Source of the DNA: Desulfosarcina alkanivorans
GTDB lineage: Bacteria; Desulfobacterota; Desulfobacteria; Desulfobacterales; Desulfosarcinaceae
Length of the DNA stretch: 64,000 nucleotides
NCBI RefSeq assembly: GCF_009688945.1
Contig: NZ_AP021874.1
Location: 1,178,001-1,242,000, forward strand
Reading direction: 5' to 3'
In this document: positions 45,249-54,979 of the stretch, one piece after another
Layout of the letters: each line of letters opens with the position of its first letter
How positions within the stretch are numbered: position 1 is the stretch's first letter
Program-made: the position numbers and the translations under genes
Notes under the pieces: model-generated
Databases searched by the model: none
Seen by the model: the letters and a program-made list of their open reading frames with translations, nothing else
What the model was told of the DNA's origin: nothing

Positions 45249-45353
45249 CTTATACCCTTCAACTCGCCCCCCCCGAAAGCAATCCGGCGGGCGGTCCTTT
45301 CAACCGATGACATGCAATTGAATCAGGCGGTTTGTCGCAACAGGGGGGGGCGA

Positions 45354-46298
<945 letters not shown>

Positions 46299-46413
46299 TC
46301 CAATACCCGGATTTGTCGATTTAAGCCGGTCATATCGCTGGCATTCAGTTGTTGTCAGGCCTTTTTCGTGTAGACAATTACCAGCCAGTATGTTACGGAT
46401 GCCGTCTGTTCAG

Positions 46414-46490
<77 letters not shown>

Positions 46491-46851
46491 CCCCCGATTC
46501 ACCCCAGGAGGCCATCGCGCCTCCTTTTTTGTGCCTGCGGGCAAGATACCATCCGCAGGCTGTTCCAAAGTCTTTTAATATAGCATATACAAACACAATT
46601 TGAAAAACGTTAATTCGTTCGGCAAAAATCCCGAACGTCGTTTAAGTTTGGAAATTGGCCCTGTGGCAGGAATGGAAAAAGCTGAAAAATGAGGCGACAG
46701 CCAGCTGCATAAAGTGTCAGTTCTTATTCAGATGGCATGAATCGTTGCATCCTTGTTGAACTCGCCCAAGGATGCAACCCAAAAAGCGGACGGAAAGGCA
46801 GACAATGGTGTTCAATGGATCGGGTTGATTAGCCAGGCGGGTGGCGTGGAT
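46491..46851. other. Non-coding gap with the tRNA-Arg terminator
   Basis: Besides the terminator at 46506-46530 I see no gene in this 361-bp stretch. The short frames are antisense or lack a ribosome-binding site. Confidence 0.4.
46506..46530 (+). terminator. Rho-independent terminator of tRNA-Arg
   Basis: A 7-bp stem AGGAGGC/GCCTCCT with a 6-nt loop is followed directly by a run of T residues, 15 nt after the tRNA end. Confidence 0.75.
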
Positions 46852-47232
46852 CTATTCCACGGGCCTGAGTTTAAGGATATTTTTGGCCCGTTCGATCAAC
46901 TGTTCCCCTTTGAACGGTTTGACGATGTAATCCTTGACACCCATTTTTACGATCTGCATCACGTTTTCTTTGCCTGATTCGGCAGTGAGCATAATCACCG
47001 GAATATCCTTCAAATCACCCTCGGCTTTGAGTTTTCCAAGCATTTCGATGCCCGTCATCACCGGCATGGTGATATCGAGGATGATGAGATCGGGCATTTC
47101 CTTGGCCGCTATGGCCAACCCCTCCACGCCGTTTTCACCTTCATAAAGTTCACAATTATATGGTTTAAAGGCTTTTTTGACAATCATCCGAATGGTTTTA
47201 CTGTCATCAACCGTAAGGATCTTGTACGCCAT
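46852..47232 (-). CDS. CheY-like single-domain response regulator
   Basis: 126 residues consisting only of a receiver domain. The acidic pocket D9/D10, phosphoacceptor D53 (LILDITMPVMTG), switch T83 (VIMLTAES) and K105 (DYIVKPFKGEQL) are all present. A GGAGG site precedes the ATG. There is no output domain and no adjacent histidine kinase, so its partner is elsewhere. Nearby HDOD and PilZ genes on the same strand suggest a motility or second-messenger context. Confidence 0.92.
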   Translation of the reverse strand: MAYKILTVDDSKTIRMIVKKAFKPYNCELYEGENGVEGLAIAAKEMPDLIILDITMPVMTGIEMLGKLKAEGDLKDIPVIMLTAESGKENVMQIVKMGVKDYIVKPFKGEQLIERAKNILKLRPVE

Positions 47233-47395
47233 CTCTGACCTCCGGAATAATTTAAAATTTTGTTTCGTTAACTTTCGAATTAATAGTATCGGTTTTGTAC
47301 GTTAATTCTTTAGCCAATTATAGAAAAAAATACGGGGACACACGTTCCTGCCGGCAGATGGGGCCCCGACCTTGAGCCGCTCGGCTGCCGGGCGT

Positions 47396-48244
47396 CTATT
47401 GAACATCAAAAAGCGCATTGATGTGCGCCATCTTCTTGCCGAAATTGTCCATCACCCCCTGAATACCGGCATTGTCCAGCCCTAATGATCGGGCAACCCG
47501 CCCATCTCCAGGATAAAACGGATCATCCACTCCCGGGCCGATCTCCATTTTGCGGCACATGGCATCGGCCAGGTGGACGACGGATGCTTCCATGAAGCAT
47601 CCCTTGGCCTCCAGGGGCGCGTGGTAGAACCTGATGATACATTGTAGCGACCCGGGAAATTGCCATTTTCTGGCCACCATGGCGCCCACCTGGACATGGT
47701 CGTAACCCAGAACCTGCCGCTCCGCCTCAGGGAACGTGAGGGGCTGGGTCTTTACCCGATGCAGGATCTTTCCGGCGGCCGAACGGATATGCTGATCCAG
47801 GACCACTTTACCGATATCCCGCAGCAAGGCACCGGTGAAAATTAAACTTTTTTGTTTCAGTCCTTTTATCTGGGCCAGGTCACTGGCCATGATGGCGCCC
47901 GATACGGCGCCCTTCCAGAGTTCTCCGGCTTTCAACCCATATCCCTCGTGAGATCCGGAAAACCGCTCCGCGCAGCTGACCAGAAGAACCAGATCGACAA
48001 CCTGGGACATTCCCAGATAAACGATGGCCTGTTTGGCGTCATGGATTTTACCCGGCAGGCCGTAATAGGCCGAATTTGCCAGTTTCAGAAGGTTGGCCGT
48101 CAACGCGGGCTCGTGGCGGATGATATCGGATAAATCGGACAACCCGCAATCGGGGTCATCCAGCAGGGCAATGACTTTTCCGGCAACCCCCGTCAGCGGT
48201 TTTAATTGATCGATCGCATCAATGATAGACTCAATGGTAGGCAT
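47396..48244 (-). CDS. HDOD-domain protein
   Basis: 282 residues spanning one HDOD domain, a degenerate HD-superfamily module of signalling proteins. Landmarks are LTGVAGKVIALLDDPDCGLSDLSDIIRHEPALTANLLKLANSAYYG, GMSQVVDLVLLVSCA and GALLRDIGKVVLDQH. The C-terminal part (YDHVQVGAMVARKWQFPG, HLADAMCRK) retains HD-like helices. The PilZ gene at 48248 ends 3 bp before this gene starts, so the two form a unit. Function in a signalling scaffold is inferred. Confidence 0.88.
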   Translation of the reverse strand: MPTIESIIDAIDQLKPLTGVAGKVIALLDDPDCGLSDLSDIIRHEPALTANLLKLANSAYYGLPGKIHDAKQAIVYLGMSQVVDLVLLVSCAERFSGSHEGYGLKAGELWKGAVSGAIMASDLAQIKGLKQKSLIFTGALLRDIGKVVLDQHIRSAAGKILHRVKTQPLTFPEAERQVLGYDHVQVGAMVARKWQFPGSLQCIIRFYHAPLEAKGCFMEASVVHLADAMCRKMEIGPGVDDPFYPGDGRVARSLGLDNAGIQGVMDNFGKKMAHINALFDVQ

Positions 48245-48247
48245 CGT

Positions 48248-48721
48248 TTATGCTTTCACTTTCCCGGGTTGGCCTTCGGCGACCCCCGCCCTGTCCATCG
48301 GCGGGGCGACATGGTGGGACAGCATTTCCCGTAGCTGGCGTTTCTGCAAAGGATCGAGTTTTTTGAACCGGACGGCGTTGGTCCTGTATTTCAGGGGCTT
48401 TTTTCTGCCTTTACCGGGAGACTTGACCGGAATGGTCGCATAGGGAAGATTGTGCAGATAGATGCCCTTTTCGGCCATTAACAGATCGAGTTCGACATTT
48501 TCGGTGTTGGCGATACCGTTATAATCACAATCAAACCCGATTCCGCCAATGCTCAATTCGGTGACCTGCCCCATGGCTTCCGACTCGGATTTGTAAAGCA
48601 CCATGGCAATCTCTCCGATGCTCATCTGTTCATGATTTCGCAAGGGGTTCAATTTACTTCTTAAAATGACAAATGTGCCACGGGGCATGGGATAACGCTT
48701 GTGTTTTCGACGTTCAGCCAT
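48248..48721 (-). CDS. PilZ-domain protein
   Basis: 157 residues. The RRKHKRYPMPRG segment at the N-terminus supplies the RxxxR c-di-GMP contact, and VTELSIGGIGFDC is the DxSxxG-type strand motif (with E for D). The rest (NTENVELDLLM, VRFKKLDPLQKRQLREML) completes the barrel and C-terminal helix. It lies just upstream of the HDOD gene in the same direction. Confidence 0.8.
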   Translation of the reverse strand: MAERRKHKRYPMPRGTFVILRSKLNPLRNHEQMSIGEIAMVLYKSESEAMGQVTELSIGGIGFDCDYNGIANTENVELDLLMAEKGIYLHNLPYATIPVKSPGKGRKKPLKYRTNAVRFKKLDPLQKRQLREMLSHHVAPPMDRAGVAEGQPGKVKA

Positions 48722-49027
48722 GGAATCTCCTGCAGGTAATGGGTTTGAATGGAACAGCGTTCGGCGTTAAATATTTATGCAAATAATTTGCCAAAAATTT
48801 ACCGCAACGATTCAATGGCAGGCAGGCTTGGAATGAACGCCGGCGGCAGTGCACCGGACCGTATCTTCAAGCCTGGCAGGGATATCCGGAACAGGTGATG
48901 AACAGTTGATTTCAATTGAAGCAATGAACAAAATATTGGCGCGGCCGACGTTTTTTTGATGACGGTGCCGCCGCAGCGCGGGGTGCCTTTTCAAAATGGA
49001 ATCCATTGGGGATGGCCGCGGCCAGGC
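48722..49027. other. Intergenic gap, nothing recognised
   Basis: This 306-bp gap between the PilZ gene and the TPR/thioredoxin-like gene has no supported coding frame or terminator. It probably holds the promoter of the PilZ-HDOD unit. Confidence 0.35.
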
Positions 49028-51001
49028 CTACCAGATTCGAGAGCGTTGATCGCCCGTTGCCATTGCATCCGGATGCTCCCTGAGCTTGTCATCCTGTGTG
49101 ATGGGTCGCCGCTGATCCTTGATGTGCCCGTAGCTGAAATCATCATCGGTGCGCACCACATGCACCCTGGCCACCATACCAGGTTCAGGGGTGAACTGCT
49201 TTCCCTTGTAAACGACCGGCGCCTTTTCCTCGATAACGTCAAAAACGGTGCCGTCAACCACGCCCTGGAGGGCTCCCAGGTTGAGCAGCACCTGATTGCC
49301 GGTAACTTCGACCACAAAAGCCTGGAGGGGGAATTTTTCCATGATGCGGGTCATCAGCCGGCGGTTGATCTGGCTCAGGTCCTTTTGCAGGCGGGTGCCC
49401 CCCGAAAACTGATAATCAAGGAGTTCGACGGGCCGGAGATCTTTCGAAGTTAAAATTTTCAGGTTGCACAAAGGACCGGACGGCATCTGGTAAACCGATC
49501 CCTTGATCATCAACGAGGCCTGCATGGCCTGACTGAGCCGGGAAAGGATGTCATTGTCGGCCAGGGCATCGCGGTCGAGCCCCAATTCATCCATCACACC
49601 TGAAACAATCAGGTTGTCGACCACCAGCACCCGGCCCGATGCTCCCAGCTGCCGGGCCAGATAATCCTTTAGCAGGCCTGCAAAACCTGCACGCTGGGAA
49701 AGTCCACCGGACTCGGAAAGGTCGAAAAAGGCGACCCGGGTTGGCCTGGAGGTCCATGGGTCGTCGACGGGCACCTGTTCAAAACGGTTTTGCCGGTAGC
49801 GCTCGGCCACCTTCTTGACCGCTGCAGCCAACTCCTTCTGCTTCATCTGATCTTTTTGAATCATGAGCCTGCGCATGGCATTTTCAGCCAGCGCCCGGAT
49901 AAAGGGATCGTGTTTATCGACGGCCTCTGCCTGGCGGTAGGTTTCCAGGGCTTTGTCCCACCGCTCTTCCTGCTCGAACGTCTGACCTTTGTTGGAGGTG
50001 GCTTCGATGTAATACGGGTCGATGCTGACGGCCTGATCGTAGAGTTCCCGCGATTTGGCGAAATCTCCGCGCTGGGCGTACAGCCGGCCCAGCTGGTTGT
50101 AGGCGACCGCTCTCTGAAACGGCGCCCCGCCAGGTTTTCTGGTGCCTTCCCGGTAGGCCGCCTCTGCACCTTTCTTATTGTTCTGCCGGTAAAGCTGATC
50201 GCCCTTGATAACATGCACGAGAGGCCGGTCTCCGGCCTGGGCCGCCACTTCCTTGGCCAGCTGGAGCGATTTTTCCGTCTGTCCCTTGTTTTTATATACC
50301 TGGGCAAGCCCCTCTTTTCCCAGGACGGCGTTGCTGCCTTTTTCTTTACTGAGTGAATAAAAGGTCTGCTCCGCTTCGTCCAGGTTCCCCTCCTGAATGG
50401 CGGCATAACCTTTGACGGTTCGGGCCTGGGCATTCCCGGGGTCGGATTTTTCGACCGTTTCGGTAATCGCACGGGCAATTTCTGGTTTTCTGCGCTGCAG
50501 GTTGCGTTCGGCCAGTCTGACCAGCATCACCTGGGTGGTTTTCCCGCCGCCCTGAAAAATATCGAGCATCGTCAACTCCGGTCCGACAATGCAGACGGTC
50601 GGCAGGATTCGCCGGGCATCAAACATGTCGCTGACCCCGGCACTGTCCAATAAAACGGGGAAAACCGTCTGCGTACGATCCTGGAAAGCGGCGACCTTCT
50701 GTTTCGAAGACCGGGTAATGGCCCACACGGTGAGGTCGGCATCCCGGTATTTGCGGGCCAGCCCGTCCAGGCTCAACAGCCCTTCAATACTGGGCCGGGA
50801 ATCGGCATCGAAAAAATACAGAATCGTCATGGCCCGGCGCTTCATGCCGGAAAGCGGATAGGCCTGTCCGTTGATATCCTTCAAGGTGAACACCGGCACC
50901 CGGCTGCCGGTCTGCAGGGCGCTGTGGCCGATCCCGGGTGTCCCGCCCACGGCGATGACGGCGGCTGCCAGCAACCCGATGACCAATGGGCTGACCTTCA
51001 T
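49028..51001 (-). CDS. Periplasmic TPR protein with cysteine-less thioredoxin-like domain
   Basis: 657 residues from ATG 51001 with AGGAGGG upstream. A signal peptide (VIGLLAAAVIAVGG) is followed by an AhpC/TSA-like domain (about 31-150: RVPVFTLKDINGQAYPLSG, ILYFFDADSRPS). The usual catalytic CxxC position reads DADSRPS, so it is probably redox-inactive. A TPR array follows (about 160-390: AYNQLGRLYAQRGDFAKSRELYDQAV). The C-terminal domain (from about 410, RVAFFDLSESGGLSQ, FAGLLKDYLARQL) has a CsgG/TolB-like N-terminal flavour. It is the last gene of the kinase operon, 22 bp after the PEGA kinase. Confidence 0.75.
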   Translation of the reverse strand: MKVSPLVIGLLAAAVIAVGGTPGIGHSALQTGSRVPVFTLKDINGQAYPLSGMKRRAMTILYFFDADSRPSIEGLLSLDGLARKYRDADLTVWAITRSSKQKVAAFQDRTQTVFPVLLDSAGVSDMFDARRILPTVCIVGPELTMLDIFQGGGKTTQVMLVRLAERNLQRRKPEIARAITETVEKSDPGNAQARTVKGYAAIQEGNLDEAEQTFYSLSKEKGSNAVLGKEGLAQVYKNKGQTEKSLQLAKEVAAQAGDRPLVHVIKGDQLYRQNNKKGAEAAYREGTRKPGGAPFQRAVAYNQLGRLYAQRGDFAKSRELYDQAVSIDPYYIEATSNKGQTFEQEERWDKALETYRQAEAVDKHDPFIRALAENAMRRLMIQKDQMKQKELAAAVKKVAERYRQNRFEQVPVDDPWTSRPTRVAFFDLSESGGLSQRAGFAGLLKDYLARQLGASGRVLVVDNLIVSGVMDELGLDRDALADNDILSRLSQAMQASLMIKGSVYQMPSGPLCNLKILTSKDLRPVELLDYQFSGGTRLQKDLSQINRRLMTRIMEKFPLQAFVVEVTGNQVLLNLGALQGVVDGTVFDVIEEKAPVVYKGKQFTPEPGMVARVHVVRTDDDFSYGHIKDQRRPITQDDKLREHPDAMATGDQRSRIW

Positions 51002-51023
51002 GACAAACCCTCCTGATGAAAAA

Positions 51024-52223
51024 CTAGTTGATGGATACCAGCCGCACCTGCAGCGGCGTCGGACCTTCTTCACCGATCTGAATCCGGGCTTCCCATTCAT
51101 AGTAATCGGGCAGGTTCAACCGGACTTCGTAACTGCCCGGCGCCAATGGGATATCCACCGGTGTGGTGCCTTTGAATGTGGAATCAATAAAAACCTGGGC
51201 ACCATCAGGACTGCTGGTGACATCGAGTATGGAAGAAGCCACCGGTACTGCCGCAGGATCGGCAATGCCGGAGTCGTCTGCAGGTTTGAGGAAAAGGGAA
51301 TAGCCGACGATACCGGCTGCCAGGAACAGGCCAAGGAGCACCAGAGCCGGACCGATCCTCTTTGAGCTGCCCGCTTTTTCCTGTGGGGCGGCGGTTTCCG
51401 CAAAAGGATGGGACGCCGCATCCAGGCAGCGGTTCAGGGCCGCCGCCATCGCATCGCCGGTTTGAAAACGGCCGGCCGGATCTTTGGAGAGGCTCTTCAG
51501 GATCAGGTCGGCCAGGGCACGGTTGCCAAAATTCCCGTTTTTCATCGGGTCTTCTGGTGGTTCATGGGTGATTGACCGGAAAATAGCGGCGATATTTCCA
51601 CCGCCGAAGGGCCGTTTCCCCACCACCATCTCATAGGCAATCACCCCCAGGGCATACAGATCCGTCCGGCCATCGGCCTTCTGCCCCATGACCTGCTCAG
51701 GGGCCATGTACACCGGTGTGCCGAGGATGTCACCGGCCTGGGTTTGCTGGGCCGCATCGGGGTCCTCGATCCGGGCGATGCCGAAATCGGTCAGTTTGAT
51801 CCGGTTGTCCGGGGTCAGGATAATGTTGGAGGGTTTGATGTCCCGGTGGGTGATGCCCCGACCGTGGGCGTATCCCAGCGCCTCGGCAACCTGGACACAC
51901 AGGGCCACCGCTTCGTCTACCGGGAGGGTCTTTCCTTTGATCACCGCGTTCAGCGGCCGCCCTTCCAGATATTCCATGGCGATGTAAATGGTGTCATGGT
52001 CCTGCCCCACGTCGTATACGGTTACGATATTGGGGTGTGATATCCGGCCGATGGCCTTGGCCTCGCGCAGAAACCGGAGAACGAAGTCCTGGCTGACCAC
52101 ACGGTCCGATCGAAGCACCTTCAGGGCCACCATGCGGTCGATCTGCGGGTCGTGCGCCTGGTAAACCACGCCCATGGTTCCCCGGCCCAACTCTTTGACG
52201 ATTTCGTAACGTCCGTATTTCAT
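51024..52223 (-). CDS. Hanks-type Ser/Thr kinase with C-terminal PEGA domain
   Basis: 399 residues. The kinase domain begins YEIVKELGRGTMGVVYQAHD, with catalytic K35 (MVALKVL), ITHRDIKPSNIILT, LTDFGIAR and APEQVMGQ. A transmembrane segment (ALVLLGLFLAAGIVGYSLFL) leads to an extracytoplasmic PEGA repeat (SSPDGAQVFIDSTFKGTTP, LAPGSYEVRLNL) that may sense or bind envelope components. Translation probably starts at ATG 52223; an extension to 52292 overlaps the phosphatase gene. It follows the PP2C gene by 46 bp, giving a kinase/phosphatase pair. Confidence 0.92.
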   Translation of the reverse strand: MKYGRYEIVKELGRGTMGVVYQAHDPQIDRMVALKVLRSDRVVSQDFVLRFLREAKAIGRISHPNIVTVYDVGQDHDTIYIAMEYLEGRPLNAVIKGKTLPVDEAVALCVQVAEALGYAHGRGITHRDIKPSNIILTPDNRIKLTDFGIARIEDPDAAQQTQAGDILGTPVYMAPEQVMGQKADGRTDLYALGVIAYEMVVGKRPFGGGNIAAIFRSITHEPPEDPMKNGNFGNRALADLILKSLSKDPAGRFQTGDAMAAALNRCLDAASHPFAETAAPQEKAGSSKRIGPALVLLGLFLAAGIVGYSLFLKPADDSGIADPAAVPVASSILDVTSSPDGAQVFIDSTFKGTTPVDIPLAPGSYEVRLNLPDYYEWEARIQIGEEGPTPLQVRLVSIN

Positions 52224-52269
52224 TTGATCTTCGATCGCGTTTGAAAGGGAAAAAATCGGAATGTCCGCA

Positions 52270-52992
52270 TCAGGCGAGGGCGGACAGGACAACGGTTACG
52301 TTGTCTTTGCCACCGGCATCCTTGGCCAGTTGAATCAGCGCATCGGAGCGCTCGCGCAGCGTCCCGTCGGCAGACAGTGCTGACAGCACCGACGATTCTT
52401 CGACCATATCGGTCAGTCCGTCGCTGCACAACAGGAACAGGTCTCCGGAATGCTGCTTCCCTTTAAGGATATCCAGGGCAACGGTATCGTTGACCCCGAC
52501 GGCTCTGAGAATGACGTTCCGCATGGCGTGCCGCCGGGCTTCCTCAGGGGTAATGATCCCCTGGTCCAGCTGTTCCTGAACGAGCGAGTGGTCTTTGGTC
52601 AGTTGCTTGAGGGTGTCGTTTTTCAGCCGGTAGGTTCTGGAGTCCCCCACATGCCCGATAATAAAATGTCCCTGGGAAAAAGCCAGCAATTCGGCGGTGC
52701 ACCCCATTCCCTGATCATGCGGGTGGCTTCCGACGTGCTTGAGAATTTTATCGTTGGCCAGCTTGAAGGTCGTTTGCACCCGGGCAATGGTGTTCTCTTC
52801 GGACTTTCCGTCATGGCCTGCAAATACGGCTTTGGCCGTGTCCGCAAAAATCCGGCTGGCGACTTCTCCTGCCGCGGCCCCCCCCATACCGTCGGCAACC
52901 AGGCAGTAGTGGCATGCTTCGCAGACGTAAAAGACATCTTCGTTGTTGGCACGGACATTTCCGACGTCCGTAGCACCGTGGTAAGTGATCAT
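52270..52992 (-). CDS. PP2C-type Ser/Thr protein phosphatase
   Basis: 240 residues with all PP2C metal-binding motifs: DVGNVRANNEDVF, VADGMGGAAAGEVAS, GHVGDSRTYRL, LLCSDGLTDMV and GGKDNVTVVLS. The family (PppA/Stp1) dephosphorylates substrates of Hanks-type kinases. The ATG at 52992 gives the standard N-terminus (MITYHGATDVGN). It lies between two Ser/Thr kinase genes on the same strand, so it likely counteracts one or both. Confidence 0.93.
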   Translation of the reverse strand: MITYHGATDVGNVRANNEDVFYVCEACHYCLVADGMGGAAAGEVASRIFADTAKAVFAGHDGKSEENTIARVQTTFKLANDKILKHVGSHPHDQGMGCTAELLAFSQGHFIIGHVGDSRTYRLKNDTLKQLTKDHSLVQEQLDQGIITPEEARRHAMRNVILRAVGVNDTVALDILKGKQHSGDLFLLCSDGLTDMVEESSVLSALSADGTLRERSDALIQLAKDAGGKDNVTVVLSALA

Positions 52993-53111
52993 CGGCGAGT
53001 CCTGTGGCACCTGTGTTTCACCTTTCAGATCGAATCGAGTTTCGGAAAAGCCGTCCGGGACGTTCCCGCTGCGTGCAGGCACCACTGAGGCCCTGCTGCC
53101 GGCAACACTGC

Positions 53112-54749
53112 TCAGACAACGGGTTCAGGCTCCGGTTCTTCAAAGTTTCCCCGCATGAACAGCGCCAGGTCCGAAGCATCGTAGGTAATGCCCAGGTGGT
53201 TTTTGAGCTTCAACAGATCGTCGTGAAGCTCCTGGGCAGTCTGGTATCGCTTGACGGTTGATTTTTCCAGACACTTCATGACGATATCGTTCAGCCCCTG
53301 GGGAATATCCGGACGCCTGGTGATAATCGGCGGGATGGTCATCTGCGGAATGGTACGAATGGCCTCAATGTCGTTGGCGAATCGATACAGACGGCTGCCC
53401 GACAGGATTTCATAAAAAACCAGTCCGAGGGCGTAGATGTCGATCTGGTGGTTCACGTCCTGCCCCATGGCCTGTTCGGGGGACAGATAGGAAAGTTTGC
53501 CCTTGATGACACCGGCCTGGGTCAAAGACGGCTCCGACGTGGCTTTGGAGATGCCAAAGTCGCTGAGTTTGACTTCGCCGTTCAGCGAGATGAGAATATT
53601 CTGCGGGCTGATATCCCGGTGGACGATGTTCAGCGGTGTGCCGGTCTTATCGTCTTTCCGGGAGTGGGAATACTGCAGGCCATTGCTGATCTTTAATACC
53701 AGAAACACCGCCATATCCACCGGCAGGCCCTTTTTCAAAAAGCCCATTATTTCCGCCAGGTTCTTTCCGTTAACATATTCCATGGCAATGAAGTAGGCAT
53801 TCTGTATTTTTCCGAAATCGGCGATCTGGACCACGTTGGGATGTTGCAGGAGCGCAGCCAGTCGGGCCTCCCGGATAAACATATCGATGAAATCGCGATT
53901 GTCCGCCAGATGGGGCAGCACCTTTTTAACCGCAACCGTCTTCCTGAAACCGTCTTCCCGCAGATAATCGGCAAGATAAAGCTCCGCCATGCCGCCCTGG
54001 GCAATTTTGCGGGTCAGCAGGTAAGGCCCGATTCGGGTCATCCCCGCCATGGCTTTTTCCATGGCCATTTTTCTTTTTTTCAGGGTTCGCTCCACCAGAA
54101 TCAAGGCCGCGGCAACAGCGGCCAGGCTGGCAAGCATAAACAGCACCATGTAAAGGCGGTAGGACTCGACCGCCGATGCCAGCTTCCCCCCCCCCCAGCC
54201 AATGGCCACCTTCCCTATTTTCACCCCGGAATAGGTGACGTCGTTTCTGAAAACGATGACCGGGGTCTGATCATCGTCTTTTCCCGAAACGATTTGAACG
54301 CCATTGATCGTTTCAACGGGGGCTTCCCCTTGCACCGGTTCCATCTGCCGGTTGATCTTAACCGGGTCGGAATGGGCAAGGATTTTGTCCTGATGGTCCA
54401 GTATGGCCGTGAAAAGGATTTCCGGGTTCTCCATCATTTCACGAATGGCAACGTTCAATGAGAGAATGTCGGTCGACAGAATCGGGGAACTGCTCTTGTC
54501 CGAAAGGCCGAGGGCCAGATCGATTCCCTTGTTGTAAAACGACTTTTCCGCGGTATCGATCTTCCCCTGGTAAATGAAAAACACGATCAGATTGAGGACG
54601 ATCCAGACGGCCACGCCGACGGCGATATGCCGTTTGAACGGGGATCCGGACATGAATGCCTTGAGCCTGCTGGAAACGGAGTTGATGGTTGTGGTGGACA
54701 ACTGCTTCATCCACATCATGGTTGTCGACGCTTTCTCACCCACGGGCAT
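53112..54749 (-). CDS. Transmembrane sensor Ser/Thr protein kinase
   Basis: 545 residues from ATG 54749 (AAGGAGAG upstream). A first transmembrane segment (HIAVGVAVWIVLNLIVFFIY), a periplasmic sensor of about 130 residues (DKGIDLALGLSDKSSSPIL, TAILDHQDKILAHSDP, DVTYSGVKIGKVAIGW) and a second transmembrane segment (LYMVLFMLASLAAVAAALIL) precede a Hanks kinase (LTRKIAQGGMAELYLADY, TVAVKKVLPHL, IVHRDISPQNILIS, LSDFGISK, LSPEQAMGQ). The sensor is related to that of the protein at 54977-55855. It is first in the kinase-phosphatase-kinase-TPR unit. Confidence 0.92.
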   Translation of the reverse strand: MPVGEKASTTMMWMKQLSTTTINSVSSRLKAFMSGSPFKRHIAVGVAVWIVLNLIVFFIYQGKIDTAEKSFYNKGIDLALGLSDKSSSPILSTDILSLNVAIREMMENPEILFTAILDHQDKILAHSDPVKINRQMEPVQGEAPVETINGVQIVSGKDDDQTPVIVFRNDVTYSGVKIGKVAIGWGGGKLASAVESYRLYMVLFMLASLAAVAAALILVERTLKKRKMAMEKAMAGMTRIGPYLLTRKIAQGGMAELYLADYLREDGFRKTVAVKKVLPHLADNRDFIDMFIREARLAALLQHPNVVQIADFGKIQNAYFIAMEYVNGKNLAEIMGFLKKGLPVDMAVFLVLKISNGLQYSHSRKDDKTGTPLNIVHRDISPQNILISLNGEVKLSDFGISKATSEPSLTQAGVIKGKLSYLSPEQAMGQDVNHQIDIYALGLVFYEILSGSRLYRFANDIEAIRTIPQMTIPPIITRRPDIPQGLNDIVMKCLEKSTVKRYQTAQELHDDLLKLKNHLGITYDASDLALFMRGNFEEPEPEPVV

Positions 54750-54794
54750 GCTCACTCTCCTTGCCATCCGGTCGATTCATTGTCGCGGCACGTC

Positions 54795-54979
54795 TTAGGG
54801 CTTGCGGAAAAAAAACTTCCCATTTCCGCATATCGGATTCCGCCCCTCTCTGGCCGATGCCTTACTCACAAAATCCGCGAAAGAGTTCACTGTCCCTGTG
54901 GTTTTGCTCCCTCGGATCGGCCAGGCCTGAACCCAATCCGAGCGCCAATTCTGCGAAGTTTTTTTTCCGCAAGCCCTTA
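54795..54979. mobile_element. MITE-like inverted-repeat element (179 bp plus TTA flanks)
   Basis: Perfect 22-bp terminal inverted repeats, 54798-54819 (starting GGGCTTGCGG) and 54955-54976 (ending CCGCAAGCCC), bound a 179-bp non-coding core. The core carries further internal complementarity (CTGGCCGAT with ATCGGCCAG; CGGATT with AATCCG). Both ends are flanked by TTA (54795-54797 and 54977-54979), compatible with a 3-bp target duplication. The right TTA also forms the stop codon of the neighbouring gene. No transposase is encoded. A large bidirectional terminator or a repeat palindrome is an alternative. Confidence 0.65.
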
